Shown: piece by piece, positions 34,203-44,029 of the stretch
How the letters are laid out: each line of letters opens with the position of its first letter
Numbering within the stretch: the first letter of the stretch is position 1
Assembly (NCBI GenBank): GCA_021325675.1
Contig: JAJTCM010000002.1
Span: forward strand, 186,001 to 250,000
DNA from: Crocinitomicaceae bacterium
GTDB lineage: Bacteria; Bacteroidota; Bacteroidia; Flavobacteriales_D; Crocinitomicaceae
Reading direction: 5' to 3'
DNA: 64,000 nt
Notes under the pieces: generated by a model
Database searches by the model: none
What the model was told of the DNA's origin: nothing
What the model saw: the letters and a program-made list of their open reading frames with translations, nothing else
Position numbers and translations under genes: made by a program

Positions 34203-36665
34203 CTATTCCTTACACACTTTAAACACTCCTGTATTTCCGTCGTTAAGCTCGTAATGCAGCAGATAAATCCCGCTCGCCAAACCACTTAAATCGATCATCT
34301 CCCCGGAATAGCAGTTTGCTTTTTCCCAGATCATTTTGCCGGATTGGTCCGTCATTTCAATGTGGCCCGTTTGGCCGGAATCCAGTTTCAACTGCACAAA
34401 ATCGCTGGTCGGGTTTGGGGCAAAATAAATTTGCTCCTGTGAAAGGGAAACCAACCCGGTGGTTGGCGCTTCTGTAACGATCATTGCAAAATCTATCCCC
34501 ACCTGTCCTTGTCTTAAACTATCCGGAACAACACGCATACGAAGAGGTGTGTTTACAACTGCATCGTAAGAGACCGTAAAATTCTCGTTCACGTTGATCG
34601 TAGGCACATTATAAATCCAATCCAACGCCAGGTCAGCCTCATGGTAAAAAATAATTTCGTCAGAAGTAAACGACCCGTCATTGTTGTAGTCAATCCACAA
34701 GGAATAATCCCTTTCATAATATTCACTCCATTCTTCCAGGAGATACTGTGCTGCCGCTTTGACATTCACCTGTTGCCCTTGCTGAAAAGTAAACTGGTAG
34801 CACCCACGCATCAGTGAATCCACAAATGCCCCCGGATCAATAGGAATAGCCGGTATATTTGAATAGACATAATTGTTATTCAGTTTGAAATAGGTTAGAT
34901 CGATAAAGGTCTCTGTTAAAGGAAATTCAGGGGCAACAGGGGCCGCCATGGCGTCTATATGTAAAATGCACCGGAGCGTGTCGCTACAGAACCCGTAATA
35001 ATTAGCCAGATAAAGCGTATCATTTCCTGTCTCAGTACCTACATGAGTGCAGGAATTCCCGGGAACAACACTTTCGTCAGCCAATATCCAAAAAGAACTA
35101 TCGCTTTCAACCGTTGCGTTTTCAAGGCCAAATTCATAGCAGGAAATGTAATGTTTTGAATAGCTTATTTCCTGATCGTATTCCGGATAATCACCAACCG
35201 TAACAGAAGAATGCAGAATCGTGTCACCAAAAACAGTATGGAGTTCGAGGGAATACGGATGACTTCCGGCAGATAAAAAAGCATGCTCAATATGGGCAGA
35301 ATCACTTGTAAAACCATCGCTGAATGACCAGCTTAAAGAATCTGCCCAATTCGCCTGGGTATAATCAAGTGAAACTAAACCCGTACACATATTAATGGAA
35401 TCCGTTTGCACATCTTGTACCTGGAAAGGTGAAATATAAGTCCCGAAACCAGTCACAGAATCAGATGCATAATAATAAGGGGTCCATACAATCTCTGTTA
35501 TACTAAAAGGAAGCTCCTCCAGTGTATTTTGAAAATATTCAATCCGTAATTCAAGCCCATGTGTTGTTCCGTACCTGGAATCGCGACCGTTTATATAGGT
35601 CTCGGGATAAAGAAACTGCTCATTGGATGGATTAAAGGACAAAGCCCTGATCATCGGAACGCCATCCGATAAATAATTAACATGTACACACGTCCGCCAA
35701 TCCTCATCATAAGGGTTAATAAAACACTGGCCGCTCAAGGCAAAAAAATCACTACCGGTTAAACAGCTTTGCTGATAATCAGGTTGATAATAATTCAAGC
35801 CTAACTCGTGATTAAGGCATTGACTGGTATAATTCCTGTAAGCGCCGTTTATGTTAAGATCCGATATAAGCTGATAAGCGTAATTTAAAGAAGTTACAGT
35901 GCCTTCCTCACTTTGGTCGACCCCATTTTTAGCATATATAAGCAAATCTCCGGGATACCGGTAAGGCAAATCATCATTTGTCAAAGGATGGATACCTGTT
36001 AAATCCTTCCCAACCAATGTAATTTCCTCATTGACATCCGGAAAATGTACAAATTGGTAACATTTTATAAACCCATTGGTTTTACTGATCCATATTTCCT
36101 TGTTATTGAAGGCGTGGTTCACCGGAGCATTGCTCAAATTAGTAGTATTCAAACGGATAATCTTCACTGAATCCATCGTCCCTAAAACATCCATTTCAAC
36201 AATCGTGTCGACTAATGCCCACACCCTAAAGTTGGAACGCGTATAAAAAATCCATTGGGAATCTACTGGTGCCTGATAGCGAAGCTCAATATCCGTACCC
36301 CCTTCCATTGAATTAAGAAACAGAATATCCTGGCTATTGGTTTTGTTAAGCCCTTCATTTGAAAGCCAGGAAGACCTGGTACTGTACAGCCTTCCTTCCA
36401 AATCAGTGTAGGTTGAAGACATAAGATTGTGCTCCTGCCAGTTCATTTCAGCCGGATCTATTTGTCTGTAGTTGTAGTAACGCGTTTCGGTGCCGTTATT
36501 AGCCACGGAATCAATTTTGATCGAATAAATTTCCTTAATACTGACAGATATCGTCTTGGTGAAATGGTTTGTACTCACCAGGCTAAGCGGAAAATAGTCC
36601 TGTGCAAGGAAAAAAGGGGCAGCAAAAAGCAAAATGAACAGTGGTAATATGAGTTTCATAGTCAA
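34203..36665 (-). CDS. Large secreted protein with PKD-like and GEVED domains and type IX sorting domain
   Basis: The 820-residue protein has a signal peptide (about 1-21). Residues 22-430 form an unrecognised, probably beta-rich region. A PKD-like domain follows (LSWSFSDGFTSDSAHIEHAF, about 450-495). A GEVED-type domain is recognisable by DYSLWIDYNNDGSFTSDE near 660. The last 85 residues are a type A sorting domain (IYFAPNPTSDFVQLKL, ending GVFKVCKE). It should be secreted by the type IX system and probably acts in adhesion or extracellular binding; no catalytic motif seen. Upstream, TTTG, a 17-base spacer and TATATTTA (one mismatch) could be the promoter. Confidence 0.85.
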   Translation of the reverse strand: MTMKLILPLFILLFAAPFFLAQDYFPLSLVSTNHFTKTISVSIKEIYSIKIDSVANNGTETRYYNYRQIDPAEMNWQEHNLMSSTYTDLEGRLYSTRSSWLSNEGLNKTNSQDILFLNSMEGGTDIELRYQAPVDSQWIFYTRSNFRVWALVDTIVEMDVLGTMDSVKIIRLNTTNLSNAPVNHAFNNKEIWISKTNGFIKCYQFVHFPDVNEEITLVGKDLTGIHPLTNDDLPYRYPGDLLIYAKNGVDQSEEGTVTSLNYAYQLISDLNINGAYRNYTSQCLNHELGLNYYQPDYQQSCLTGSDFFALSGQCFINPYDEDWRTCVHVNYLSDGVPMIRALSFNPSNEQFLYPETYINGRDSRYGTTHGLELRIEYFQNTLEELPFSITEIVWTPYYYASDSVTGFGTYISPFQVQDVQTDSINMCTGLVSLDYTQANWADSLSWSFSDGFTSDSAHIEHAFLSAGSHPYSLELHTVFGDTILHSSVTVGDYPEYDQEISYSKHYISCYEFGLENATVESDSSFWILADESVVPGNSCTHVGTETGNDTLYLANYYGFCSDTLRCILHIDAMAAPVAPEFPLTETFIDLTYFKLNNNYVYSNIPAIPIDPGAFVDSLMRGCYQFTFQQGQQVNVKAAAQYLLEEWSEYYERDYSLWIDYNNDGSFTSDEIIFYHEADLALDWIYNVPTINVNENFTVSYDAVVNTPLRMRVVPDSLRQGQVGIDFAMIVTEAPTTGLVSLSQEQIYFAPNPTSDFVQLKLDSGQTGHIEMTDQSGKMIWEKANCYSGEMIDLSGLASGIYLLHYELNDGNTGVFKVCKE

Positions 36666-36892
36666 TAAATTAGCGTTTAAATATAATACTTTATTTTAAA
36701 ATCAAACTCTTTGGAAAACAAATATAAACCGTAACCCGAAATCAGCTCGCTAAACACGTATGGGTTTGAACTATAGACCGAAAAAAGTTTCCGAAAAATT
36801 TCTAAAAAATCATTTAGTCGACGTTTTTTTAATGTTAAGCGGTACTTTCTGGCATAATTTTTATATGTTTAACGCTCCAAAGCAAAACAACT

Positions 36893-38194
36893 ATGAAAAA
36901 ATTGACTACGAAAACAATTGCACTGCTTCTTTTTATCACTTTGGGGCTAGACACTTTGGCAGCTGAGATTATTTCCAACAGCGGCGAGGTGAGCTGGAGC
37001 TCAGCCAATTCCTGGAATTTAGGGCGTTTACCTTTATGCGGGGATGTAATTATCATTCCAAAAAATTCAACCGTCCTCGTTAATAATTCGGTGAATTTCA
37101 GTTCCGGCGATTTTTGCGAGCGTACCCAGATCACCGTTTGGGGTAAAATGCAATTCACCAGCGGCAAAAAAGTCACGCTGCACGAAAAAGCCACAGTCAG
37201 CGTTTTCAGTCCGGGAGAAATCCATCCAAGTAAAAATGGCGGCGGAAACTCCGAAACGATTGAGATCGGGAAAACAATTTTCTGGAAAGCCGGTGACGGC
37301 ACTTTAAAAGGCAAAGCACTGGATATGGCACAACAAGGCGCTAGCGTAAAACGCTTGTTTGACGATGAATTTGAGCGCGTTATGCAGCGTTTCACCCTGG
37401 AAAACTCCGAATTGGGCGGAACAATCTACAGCAATGGAAAAGTGAAAATCGTGATTGCACCGAACTCGCTCAAAACCCAGTTGGGACAACCTGTTACCGG
37501 ATCTGTAAACATCGAGTTGATTGAAATGCAAAAGCGTTCCGGGATGCTGATGATGAACAAGCCTACGATCGCCCAAAAAATCGACGGAAGCAAAACCCAG
37601 CTGATCACCGGAGGTGAATTTTACCTGCGTATCTCGCAAAACAATAGTGATGTCGTTGCGGAAACCCCGGTGAAGCTAGCCGTTATTGTTGAAACCCCGG
37701 ATGACCGGATGTCGCTTTTTGACGGTGTTTTCGATACGCAGAACAACCTTGCCTGGACCGGTTCCAAAGACGATCTTTCTATTGAGAATATTGATTTTAA
37801 AGGAAACCTCAAAACGGCTTATACCTTTCCTGCAGAAACCTGGGGCTGGATCAACATCGACCGGTTCATGAACGACCCGCGCGAGAAGAAAAAGCTCTCC
37901 GTGAAGCTCCCGGCAGGTTTCAGCGCTTTGAATACCGTTGTGCTGATTGCTTTCAAAGAAGAAGGCAACTCCATTTCACAGCTGGATATGTTTGAAAACG
38001 GCCGCTTCACAGAGCATTACGGCTTGATTCCTGTTGGCTCTGAAATTCATGTAATCAGCTTATCGAATTACAACGGCGGCTGGCTGTATGGTATTCAAAG
38101 CTTAACCGTTGCCGTTGATACGGAAGTAATCACGATTGAAACGCTGACCCCTGTTTCTACTTTCAACCTGACGGAAATTTTGAATGAATTGTAG
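36893..38194 (+). CDS. Secreted protein with G8-like N-terminus, function unknown
   Basis: The 433-residue protein has a signal peptide (about 1-23, ending TLAA). The segment SWSSANSWNLGRLPLCGDVIIIP (split: SWSSANSWN, then LGRLPLCGDVIIIP) resembles the start of G8/parallel-beta domains found on Bacteroidota surface proteins. Residues 130-433 are beta-rich with ZU5-like or carboxypeptidase-like strand patterns (KVKIVIAPNSLKTQLGQPVTGSV), which I cannot assign firmly. No sorting domain or lipobox. Monocistronic, followed by a complex palindromic element and a terminator. Confidence 0.7.
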   Translation: MKKLTTKTIALLLFITLGLDTLAAEIISNSGEVSWSSANSWNLGRLPLCGDVIIIPKNSTVLVNNSVNFSSGDFCERTQITVWGKMQFTSGKKVTLHEKATVSVFSPGEIHPSKNGGGNSETIEIGKTIFWKAGDGTLKGKALDMAQQGASVKRLFDDEFERVMQRFTLENSELGGTIYSNGKVKIVIAPNSLKTQLGQPVTGSVNIELIEMQKRSGMLMMNKPTIAQKIDGSKTQLITGGEFYLRISQNNSDVVAETPVKLAVIVETPDDRMSLFDGVFDTQNNLAWTGSKDDLSIENIDFKGNLKTAYTFPAETWGWINIDRFMNDPREKKKLSVKLPAGFSALNTVVLIAFKEEGNSISQLDMFENGRFTEHYGLIPVGSEIHVISLSNYNGGWLYGIQSLTVAVDTEVITIETLTPVSTFNLTEILNEL

Positions 38195-38226
38195 GGAACT
38201 CCAATAAAACATTGAATTAACAGGTT

Positions 38227-38341
38227 GTTTTGGCACGGTTTTCCGCCGCGGCGGATCATAAACACGCGCCAAAACGATCAAGATTTTCGCTCTCTTTCCG
38301 GGACTTCATCCCGGCAACAAATATCTGATACCTACGGTATC
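38227..38341. repeat. Nested palindromic (REP-like) element
   Basis: GTTTTGGC (38227-38234) and GCCAAAAC (38268-38275) enclose a perfect 14-bp GC palindrome TCCGCCGCGGCGGA (38242-38255). Two more hairpins follow: CCGGGA/TCCCGG (38298-38314) and GATACC/GGTATC (38327-38341). It fills most of the 38195-38509 gap. The rest of that gap holds the terminator at 38366 and a short AATTCTCCATTTTC repeat near 38485. Confidence 0.65.
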
Positions 38342-38365
38342 TTTTAAATTCGGTTGTTCTTAAAT

Positions 38366-38399
38366 AAAAAGTCCCCGCCAGTTATGACGGGGACTTTTT
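38366..38399. terminator. Bidirectional terminator between convergent genes
   Basis: AAAAAGTCCCCG and CGGGGACTTTTT form a perfect 12-bp stem around a 10-base loop with A and T runs on both sides. It can serve the gene ending at 38194 and, on the other strand, the aminopeptidase gene ending at 38510. Confidence 0.9.
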
Positions 38400-38509
38400 A
38401 TTTTTCTAGAATATCCCATCGAATCTTCGACCGCCAAAAAGGCAGCAACGTAGCTAATTCTTCAAATTTTCGAATCAAAAATTTTACATTTTCAATTCTC
38501 CATTTTCAA

Positions 38510-41161
38510 TTACTTCCCTGTTTCTACTTCAATTTCTTTCAGGTAAGCCTTGAGGTTTTTGGAAAGCTCTTCTTGCCTTTTTACTTCCTGGCGCAGCTTG
38601 TTGGCTTCCACCATGTCCTTGTTTTTTTCAAAGGCCTCGATTTTGTCTTTATTTTCGTAGACTTTTTCATCTATCATTTTCGCGAGGTAATCCACGTTTT
38701 GCGGCATGAACATTTTGGTGTACATTCCCCCGGAAGCATAATGTTTTTTGTAAATTGGCAACGCTTTTTCCTGCACATCAACTGTTTGTCTTCCCATATA
38801 ATAGCTGAAAGAGTTCAAACAAATAATTGCTTCATAACCACCCAGCTTCTGGTTAACCAGCAAATCTTCGAAGAATGGCAAATGGCTTGCGTCACCGCTT
38901 CCGGCGTAAATCTGCGCAATCGTTGATTTGATTTTCGTTGATTGCTCCTTTTCCAGTTTTTTAGCTTCACTGAGCGCCATTGCCGGGTTTTTCTTGCTTA
39001 TTTCGTTCAGGGCAATTCCCACAACATAATAAGAACGGTCATTTTTCAGGCGGTCGAGACACAGGTCTTCGTAATCTACCATTGACATTCTTTTGCTCAG
39101 GAAACTAAGCGCTTCACCGCGTACCTGTGAATTCGGGTCGTTTTTCGCCAAAGCCCTGATCTTGTTCATTGCCTGGTTCGCTTTATCATCCTTGAGCTTA
39201 TCTGCTTTTTCAATCGCGGTTAAACGGATTTCCCAGAAAGGATCGCTCAGGGCGTCAAGCAGCATTTGCTGGGATGCGTCGCTTGTTCCTTCGCCTGCAT
39301 ACGTTAGGGCATTTTTACGTGCCATGTAACGTTTCCCGTTATAATACTGATGGATAAATTGTTCCTGCGGCTTTTCTTCCTTAATGATCCCCAAAACACA
39401 TTGCTGGTAATCAAAAATGACGTTCTTCAGCTGGCCTTCCACCGGGAAATTGAATTTATTCTCCGTTCCGTCAATGACAACCGTATGCAAATGCTCGCCT
39501 CCATCGTCATACACCATCACCTGCACCGGAATGCGGTACATAGGCGTTTTTGACAAAGACTGGTTTTGGTAAACACGCATGTCGACCGATCTCGGCGAAG
39601 TATGCTGGTCGTAAGCAACTTCGATTTCCGGGTGACCGGAAGCTTCAAACCACTGGCTGAAGAACCAGGTCAGGTCCTGTCCGGAAACTTCTTCAAAAGC
39701 CTGGCGCAAATGATGAAATTCAGCTGCTTTGAACTGGTTCGTTCTGAGGTAAAGCTTCAACCCTGCGAAAAAAGCTTCGTCGCCCAGGTGGTTGCGCAGC
39801 ATGTGCAGGATCCGGCCGCCCTTGTTGTAAGAATGACCGTCAAACATTTGTTCCTTATCATCGTAATCGTACCAGATCAGGTTGTGACTTCCGCCGTTCT
39901 CGGCACTTTGGTAATACCCCGCTTTTTCAGTTTCCGCATTATAATCCGCTTCATCCAGACCGTGACGGTGCTCGTCCCACAGGTATTGGGAATAGTTCGC
40001 AAAGGATTCGTTGAGCGGTAAGTTTGACCAGGATTCAGCTGTAACGAGATCGCCAAACCAATGGTGGAACAATTCGTGCGCAATCGTGGAATTATCGTTT
40101 TCATCCTGCAAATCGCGGTCGGTTTTATATACAAACTCTCCGAAAATCACAGCGCCTGTATTTTCCATTGCCCCGGAAACATAGTCGCGCACAACAATCT
40201 GCGAATATTTGTCCCAGGGATATTCAACGCCGGTCAGCTCAGAGAAAAATTTAATCATTGCCGGTGTTTCACCGAAAATCGCCTTTCCATATTGTTCCCA
40301 TTCCGGCTCAACATAGTAATTTACCTCCATTTTCGTTCCGTCCGGACGCGTATACGAATCTTTCACGACTTTAAACCCGCCAACGCCCATCATAAACAAG
40401 TAAGGTGCATGCGGCAATTCCTGCTTCCAGTGGTCGGTACGTGTCCCATTTGCGTTTTCCGTCGATTTTATCAATTTACCGTTGGAAAGCGTTGCATATT
40501 TTTTGTCTACGGTAATCAGTATTTCCTGTGTAGTTTTCACATTCGGCGCATCGATTGTAGGGAACCAAACCGAGCTCGCTTCCGTTTCGCCCTGCGTCCA
40601 GATTTGCGGCATCACATTCGGGTCTTCACCGCGCGGGTTGATGAAATACAATCCTTTGTCACTTGTGATCGCAGCGCTTCCGCCCGTTGTACGCTCGTCC
40701 GGCTTGGCAATATAATCGATCACCACAGTATATGTTTCCGTCCGGTTGTAAACTTTATTCAGTTTGATTCTCAGGAAAGAGCTGTCATAGCTGTAACGCA
40801 GATCAGCGCCGTTTAGCTTCACGCTTTTAATCTCCATTCCTTTGGCATCCAGGACCAGGCTGTCGGTAGCATAGAAATGCGGTTTCGCAGTAAGTGTTTC
40901 TTTCCCGTAAAGCCAGGCCTTGTTCCAGTCGAAGCTTACTTCCAGCTTGGTGTGGACAAGGTCCGTAAAAACTGTTTCGGAAGCGTGGAATACTTTAGGA
41001 ACGGAAAGCTCGATCTCGTTGGTATCGATAAAGCTTTGCATTTCATCCCACACAATTTCGGACTCGACAACGGGGGAATCTTCTTTTTTTTCTTTTGTTG
41101 TTCCGCACGACACAGCAAAGGCCAGCACGGCAGGTAGTATATAAACAAAGGGGTTTTGCAT
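38510..41161 (-). CDS. M1-family aminopeptidase, probable lipoprotein
   Basis: A zinc aminopeptidase (883 residues) that removes N-terminal residues from peptides. The substrate-recognition motif GAMENTGAV lies near 330. The zinc site is HELFHHWFGD near 366 with the second-sphere NESFANYSQYL about 20 residues later. The C-terminal half (about 600-840) is helical and HEAT-like, and the last 40 residues are a charged coiled coil. The N-terminus ILPAVLAFAVSCGTTK has a lipobox-like SCG, so it is probably a lipoprotein of the envelope. Monocistronic. Confidence 0.92.
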   Translation of the reverse strand: MQNPFVYILPAVLAFAVSCGTTKEKKEDSPVVESEIVWDEMQSFIDTNEIELSVPKVFHASETVFTDLVHTKLEVSFDWNKAWLYGKETLTAKPHFYATDSLVLDAKGMEIKSVKLNGADLRYSYDSSFLRIKLNKVYNRTETYTVVIDYIAKPDERTTGGSAAITSDKGLYFINPRGEDPNVMPQIWTQGETEASSVWFPTIDAPNVKTTQEILITVDKKYATLSNGKLIKSTENANGTRTDHWKQELPHAPYLFMMGVGGFKVVKDSYTRPDGTKMEVNYYVEPEWEQYGKAIFGETPAMIKFFSELTGVEYPWDKYSQIVVRDYVSGAMENTGAVIFGEFVYKTDRDLQDENDNSTIAHELFHHWFGDLVTAESWSNLPLNESFANYSQYLWDEHRHGLDEADYNAETEKAGYYQSAENGGSHNLIWYDYDDKEQMFDGHSYNKGGRILHMLRNHLGDEAFFAGLKLYLRTNQFKAAEFHHLRQAFEEVSGQDLTWFFSQWFEASGHPEIEVAYDQHTSPRSVDMRVYQNQSLSKTPMYRIPVQVMVYDDGGEHLHTVVIDGTENKFNFPVEGQLKNVIFDYQQCVLGIIKEEKPQEQFIHQYYNGKRYMARKNALTYAGEGTSDASQQMLLDALSDPFWEIRLTAIEKADKLKDDKANQAMNKIRALAKNDPNSQVRGEALSFLSKRMSMVDYEDLCLDRLKNDRSYYVVGIALNEISKKNPAMALSEAKKLEKEQSTKIKSTIAQIYAGSGDASHLPFFEDLLVNQKLGGYEAIICLNSFSYYMGRQTVDVQEKALPIYKKHYASGGMYTKMFMPQNVDYLAKMIDEKVYENKDKIEAFEKNKDMVEANKLRQEVKRQEELSKNLKAYLKEIEVETGK

Positions 41162-41274
41162 TGTTTTTGGTTTTAATTCAGCTCAAAAAAACGAAAAAAA
41201 TTCCAAAGTGAAGCAATAATGGTATAAACGCATCTATATCGTGATAAAAAGCTGAAATATTGATCCGTAAGATT

Positions 41275-42207
41275 TTACCAGCTGACTTCGGGGTGTTTTT
41301 CCAGGAAAGTCCTGATTTTAGCTTCACGCGATGCTTCGAAATCACGCAATCCGGCTTCGTTTGATGTCAGCGGGCGGTGCTGCTGCAAAAGGCGGAGCTT
41401 TTCAATTTCCGCGGTCAGCATACGCGTTTCAGGCGAGCAAAAACCTTCCTGCAGCTTTTCCCAAATGTAGGAAGTTGCCTGGTCGTTCGGATGAACAAGG
41501 TCTTCCTTATAAAAACGGTAATCACGCAATTCATCGGTGACGATTTCATAAGACGGGAAATATGCCCCGGCATTTTCAAGCCGGCTAATCAGCTCAAACA
41601 AACGCGCCTTGCTCCGCGTATTTTCCACCACGCCATCGCGAATATGGCGCACCGGGCTGACCGTAAAAACGGGCTTCAGGTCCGGGTTGAATTCCCAGAG
41701 CAAAGCAATTACCTTTTCCCAAACTGCCACCATGGTTTGCAGCTCCGAAAGCTGTTTACTGAAACGGCCGGAAGCTTGTTTGTGACAATTGGCCACAAGC
41801 AGTTTTTCATCCTTTAATTCATAACCCCAGGCCGTGCCAAAGGTAATAAACAGGTAAGACGCTTTTTGGATCGAATCCCGCAAATTGAGTTGAATGTTGC
41901 GAAAACGGGCTTGAATTTCACTTTCGGAGCTTCCCGAAAACAAGGTCGATGCATTCCAGGAAAACCAGGTGTCTTTGTCTTCAAATACCTGAAAATCTTC
42001 CGTGTTGAGCAAGGCATTTTCTAAAATCCGGGCCAGCGGCAGCGGGTGAAAAATTGTCCCGAAAGGGTTCGCAAGCACCTTGAAACCTGCCTGCAAGAAA
42101 CGCGCCGACATGTCATCGGAAAAACAGCTTCCCAGCAAAACAAGTGATTGTCCGTGACTGATCTTAGGATAAAAATCCGGAACCGGGACATCGAGCTTAA
42201 ATTTCAT
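41275..42207 (-). CDS. GSCFA domain protein
   Basis: The 310-residue protein belongs to the GSCFA family, named for a motif seen here as GSCFSDDMSARF (26-37). The fold is SGNH-hydrolase-like; the family is thought to act on carbohydrates but has no proven reaction. Other landmarks are FITFGTAWGYEL, VSPVRHIRDG (near 180) and YEIVTDELRDYRFYKEDLVHPN. No signal peptide, so cytoplasmic. It overlaps the polysaccharide-deacetylase gene by 11 bases, implying translational coupling and a common task in surface polysaccharide metabolism (inference). Confidence 0.92.
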   Translation of the reverse strand: MKFKLDVPVPDFYPKISHGQSLVLLGSCFSDDMSARFLQAGFKVLANPFGTIFHPLPLARILENALLNTEDFQVFEDKDTWFSWNASTLFSGSSESEIQARFRNIQLNLRDSIQKASYLFITFGTAWGYELKDEKLLVANCHKQASGRFSKQLSELQTMVAVWEKVIALLWEFNPDLKPVFTVSPVRHIRDGVVENTRSKARLFELISRLENAGAYFPSYEIVTDELRDYRFYKEDLVHPNDQATSYIWEKLQEGFCSPETRMLTAEIEKLRLLQQHRPLTSNEAGLRDFEASREAKIRTFLEKHPEVSW

Positions 42208-43483
42208 CTTTCAGGCTTAGCGTATAATCAAAAACGGTTTTCCATTCTTTCCACGGGCCGAAATCACCGATCGTTTCGTTGTGCCACAGGAATACGAAAT
42301 CGCCGCCGTACGTTTTTACTTCTTCAAAAAGGGCCTTGATCTTTTCTTTTGCGTCAGCCGGGCTCAGCTTCAGGTAGTTTTTCAGGCTGGCGTCCATGTA
42401 AGCAAAGGGATGAAGGTTCAATCTGGCCGGTGTATTTTTCAGGAGATCGAAAAAAGGAAAGCTGCGCGCCGTTCCATTCCGGAAACCCACGGCATCGGCA
42501 TAACCCATCGTATAATCATCCGTAAAGCCAAGCGAAATCAAGGTATTATACGTTGCCGGGAAATCCAGCTTCAGGAAATGCTGGCGGGTGGTTTTCACAT
42601 CCCGTTTTAAAATTTGCTCCAGCAGGCCATGCTCGGTTTTGAGGTAATACAAGCTTGTATTTGACCTGTAGCTCGGGTGGAGCCCGATATGCGCAAAATT
42701 ACTCATCTCGCGGATCAGCTCCTGGTGGCGGACATCGCTGCCGGAAATATTTTTATCATAAGTAGCATATTCACCCAGCAGCCAGAACACGTAAATCTCG
42801 AAACCTTGCGCTGCCAGTTCCCTGACCCGGTCGAATGTGTCATACGGGTCTTTGCCCCCGCTTTCAAAAACCTGGCGGGCTTCCTGGCGGTCCCTGTCCT
42901 TTTGCAGTCTGTCCCGGTATCTCCCCAGCATACCGCGCAGGCCATCCTTCCATTGAAAAGCGAAGGTATTGTCGATATCAAACGTGGGGATCAGCTTTAC
43001 AGGGATTTTCTGCGCCTGCAAATCTGCATCGAGGTGCTTTTCCAAAAAAGCGATTAAATCTTCGGCCCAGCGCTCGCAGATTGTTTTTTCCAGCCAGCCG
43101 AACTGGTACTGAATGCTGTTGCGGGCTTCGAAACGCTCGTGTTCATCGCGCTGCTTGATAATATATTCTTCATAGCGGCTCAAAACAAAAAAGACCGATG
43201 CCAGCGGGTCGCAGATCTTGTCAAAAGCCAGGCATTCTTCGCGGTAAAAAACGGCTTTGGTCAGTGCATAAGGAAAAATAGCTTCATCAAATAATAAGGT
43301 TGACGGAAGCAACTGGGTGTAACCCTCAGCAAACTGATCGGAATAAACAAATTTTAGGTGATCGCTGGATTTGAAGTAAACCCAGTCGTTGGTCAGCTCA
43401 TACTCCACTTTCCGGTCGCGGAAAATGAAATCAAGCGTGTAAATGAGCCTTTCGGTTATTTTATCTACAAAAATTAACAGCAT
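42197..43483 (-). CDS. Polysaccharide deacetylase family protein with DUF7033-like N-terminus
   Basis: I start at ATG 43483 (428 residues), which begins MLLIFVDKITERL as in relatives; an ATG seven codons upstream is less likely. The N-terminal 145 residues look like DUF7033. The C-terminal half resembles the NodB-type deacetylase fold: LIPTFDIDNTFAF (first aspartate motif), GLHPSYRSN (histidine motif) and FLWHNETIGDFG near the end. No signal peptide. It precedes and overlaps the GSCFA gene, and the pair is probably involved in surface glycan or lipid-linked sugar metabolism. The exact substrate is unknown. Confidence 0.85.
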   Translation of the reverse strand: MLLIFVDKITERLIYTLDFIFRDRKVEYELTNDWVYFKSSDHLKFVYSDQFAEGYTQLLPSTLLFDEAIFPYALTKAVFYREECLAFDKICDPLASVFFVLSRYEEYIIKQRDEHERFEARNSIQYQFGWLEKTICERWAEDLIAFLEKHLDADLQAQKIPVKLIPTFDIDNTFAFQWKDGLRGMLGRYRDRLQKDRDRQEARQVFESGGKDPYDTFDRVRELAAQGFEIYVFWLLGEYATYDKNISGSDVRHQELIREMSNFAHIGLHPSYRSNTSLYYLKTEHGLLEQILKRDVKTTRQHFLKLDFPATYNTLISLGFTDDYTMGYADAVGFRNGTARSFPFFDLLKNTPARLNLHPFAYMDASLKNYLKLSPADAKEKIKALFEEVKTYGGDFVFLWHNETIGDFGPWKEWKTVFDYTLSLKDEI

Positions 43484-43522
43484 ACTTTCAATTCGTGCAG
43501 ACACAAAGCCGGGAACGTGTTT

Positions 43523-44023
43523 TTAGTCCTTGTAACCTACCACCATAACGATTGCTTCGTTTTTGGAGGAACCGCCGCCGATTTTGTATTCGATATACAC
43601 CATTTTAAGACGTTCCGTAGCCGAAACTTTTTTACGGTAAACGGAAGCCAGGTCATTCGAGGAAACTGATATGTTTTTCCCCTGGATATTTTTAATTTCT
43701 TTCAGAAGCGTACGTTTTTTCTCATCGCCGGAATCGTACATGCGCACCATCGCTTTGGTGGAGCATTCTTTACCGCTGAACGCAAATTTATATTCCGTAT
43801 CGATTACGAGAAAAGCCTCCACGTTTTTGGTGAATTCTTCTTTTTGCCCTGAGAAATACGTTACGCGCGAGCCTTCGTAGCGAAAAGGCTTGATGAGCTG
43901 CTTGCATTCATGTTTATACGTATTGATACGGGCATCAAAGGAGCTTCCGTTATCTGCAATGGTCGTACTTAAAAACAGGAAAGTCAGTACAACGAGTGAA
44001 GAGAGAAGTGCAATTTTTTTCAT
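43523..44023 (-). CDS. Secreted protein, function unknown
   Basis: The 166-residue protein has a signal peptide (about 1-23, ending TTIA). The mature part has two Cys (KHECKQLIKPF and GKECSTKAM) that might form a disulfide and is beta-rich with many Lys. No known domain recognised. It lies 6 bases downstream of the lipoprotein gene 44030-44881 and 39 bases upstream of the deacetylase gene, so the run 44881-41275 may be one transcript. Confidence 0.75.
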   Translation of the reverse strand: MKKIALLSSLVVLTFLFLSTTIADNGSSFDARINTYKHECKQLIKPFRYEGSRVTYFSGQKEEFTKNVEAFLVIDTEYKFAFSGKECSTKAMVRMYDSGDEKKRTLLKEIKNIQGKNISVSSNDLASVYRKKVSATERLKMVYIEYKIGGGSSKNEAIVMVVGYKD

Positions 44024-44029
44024 AGCGGC

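Noticed and set aside
40061-40816. A 251-residue plus-strand open frame
   Set aside because: It lies antisense to the M1 aminopeptidase, which has clear catalytic motifs; the frame has no recognisable domain.
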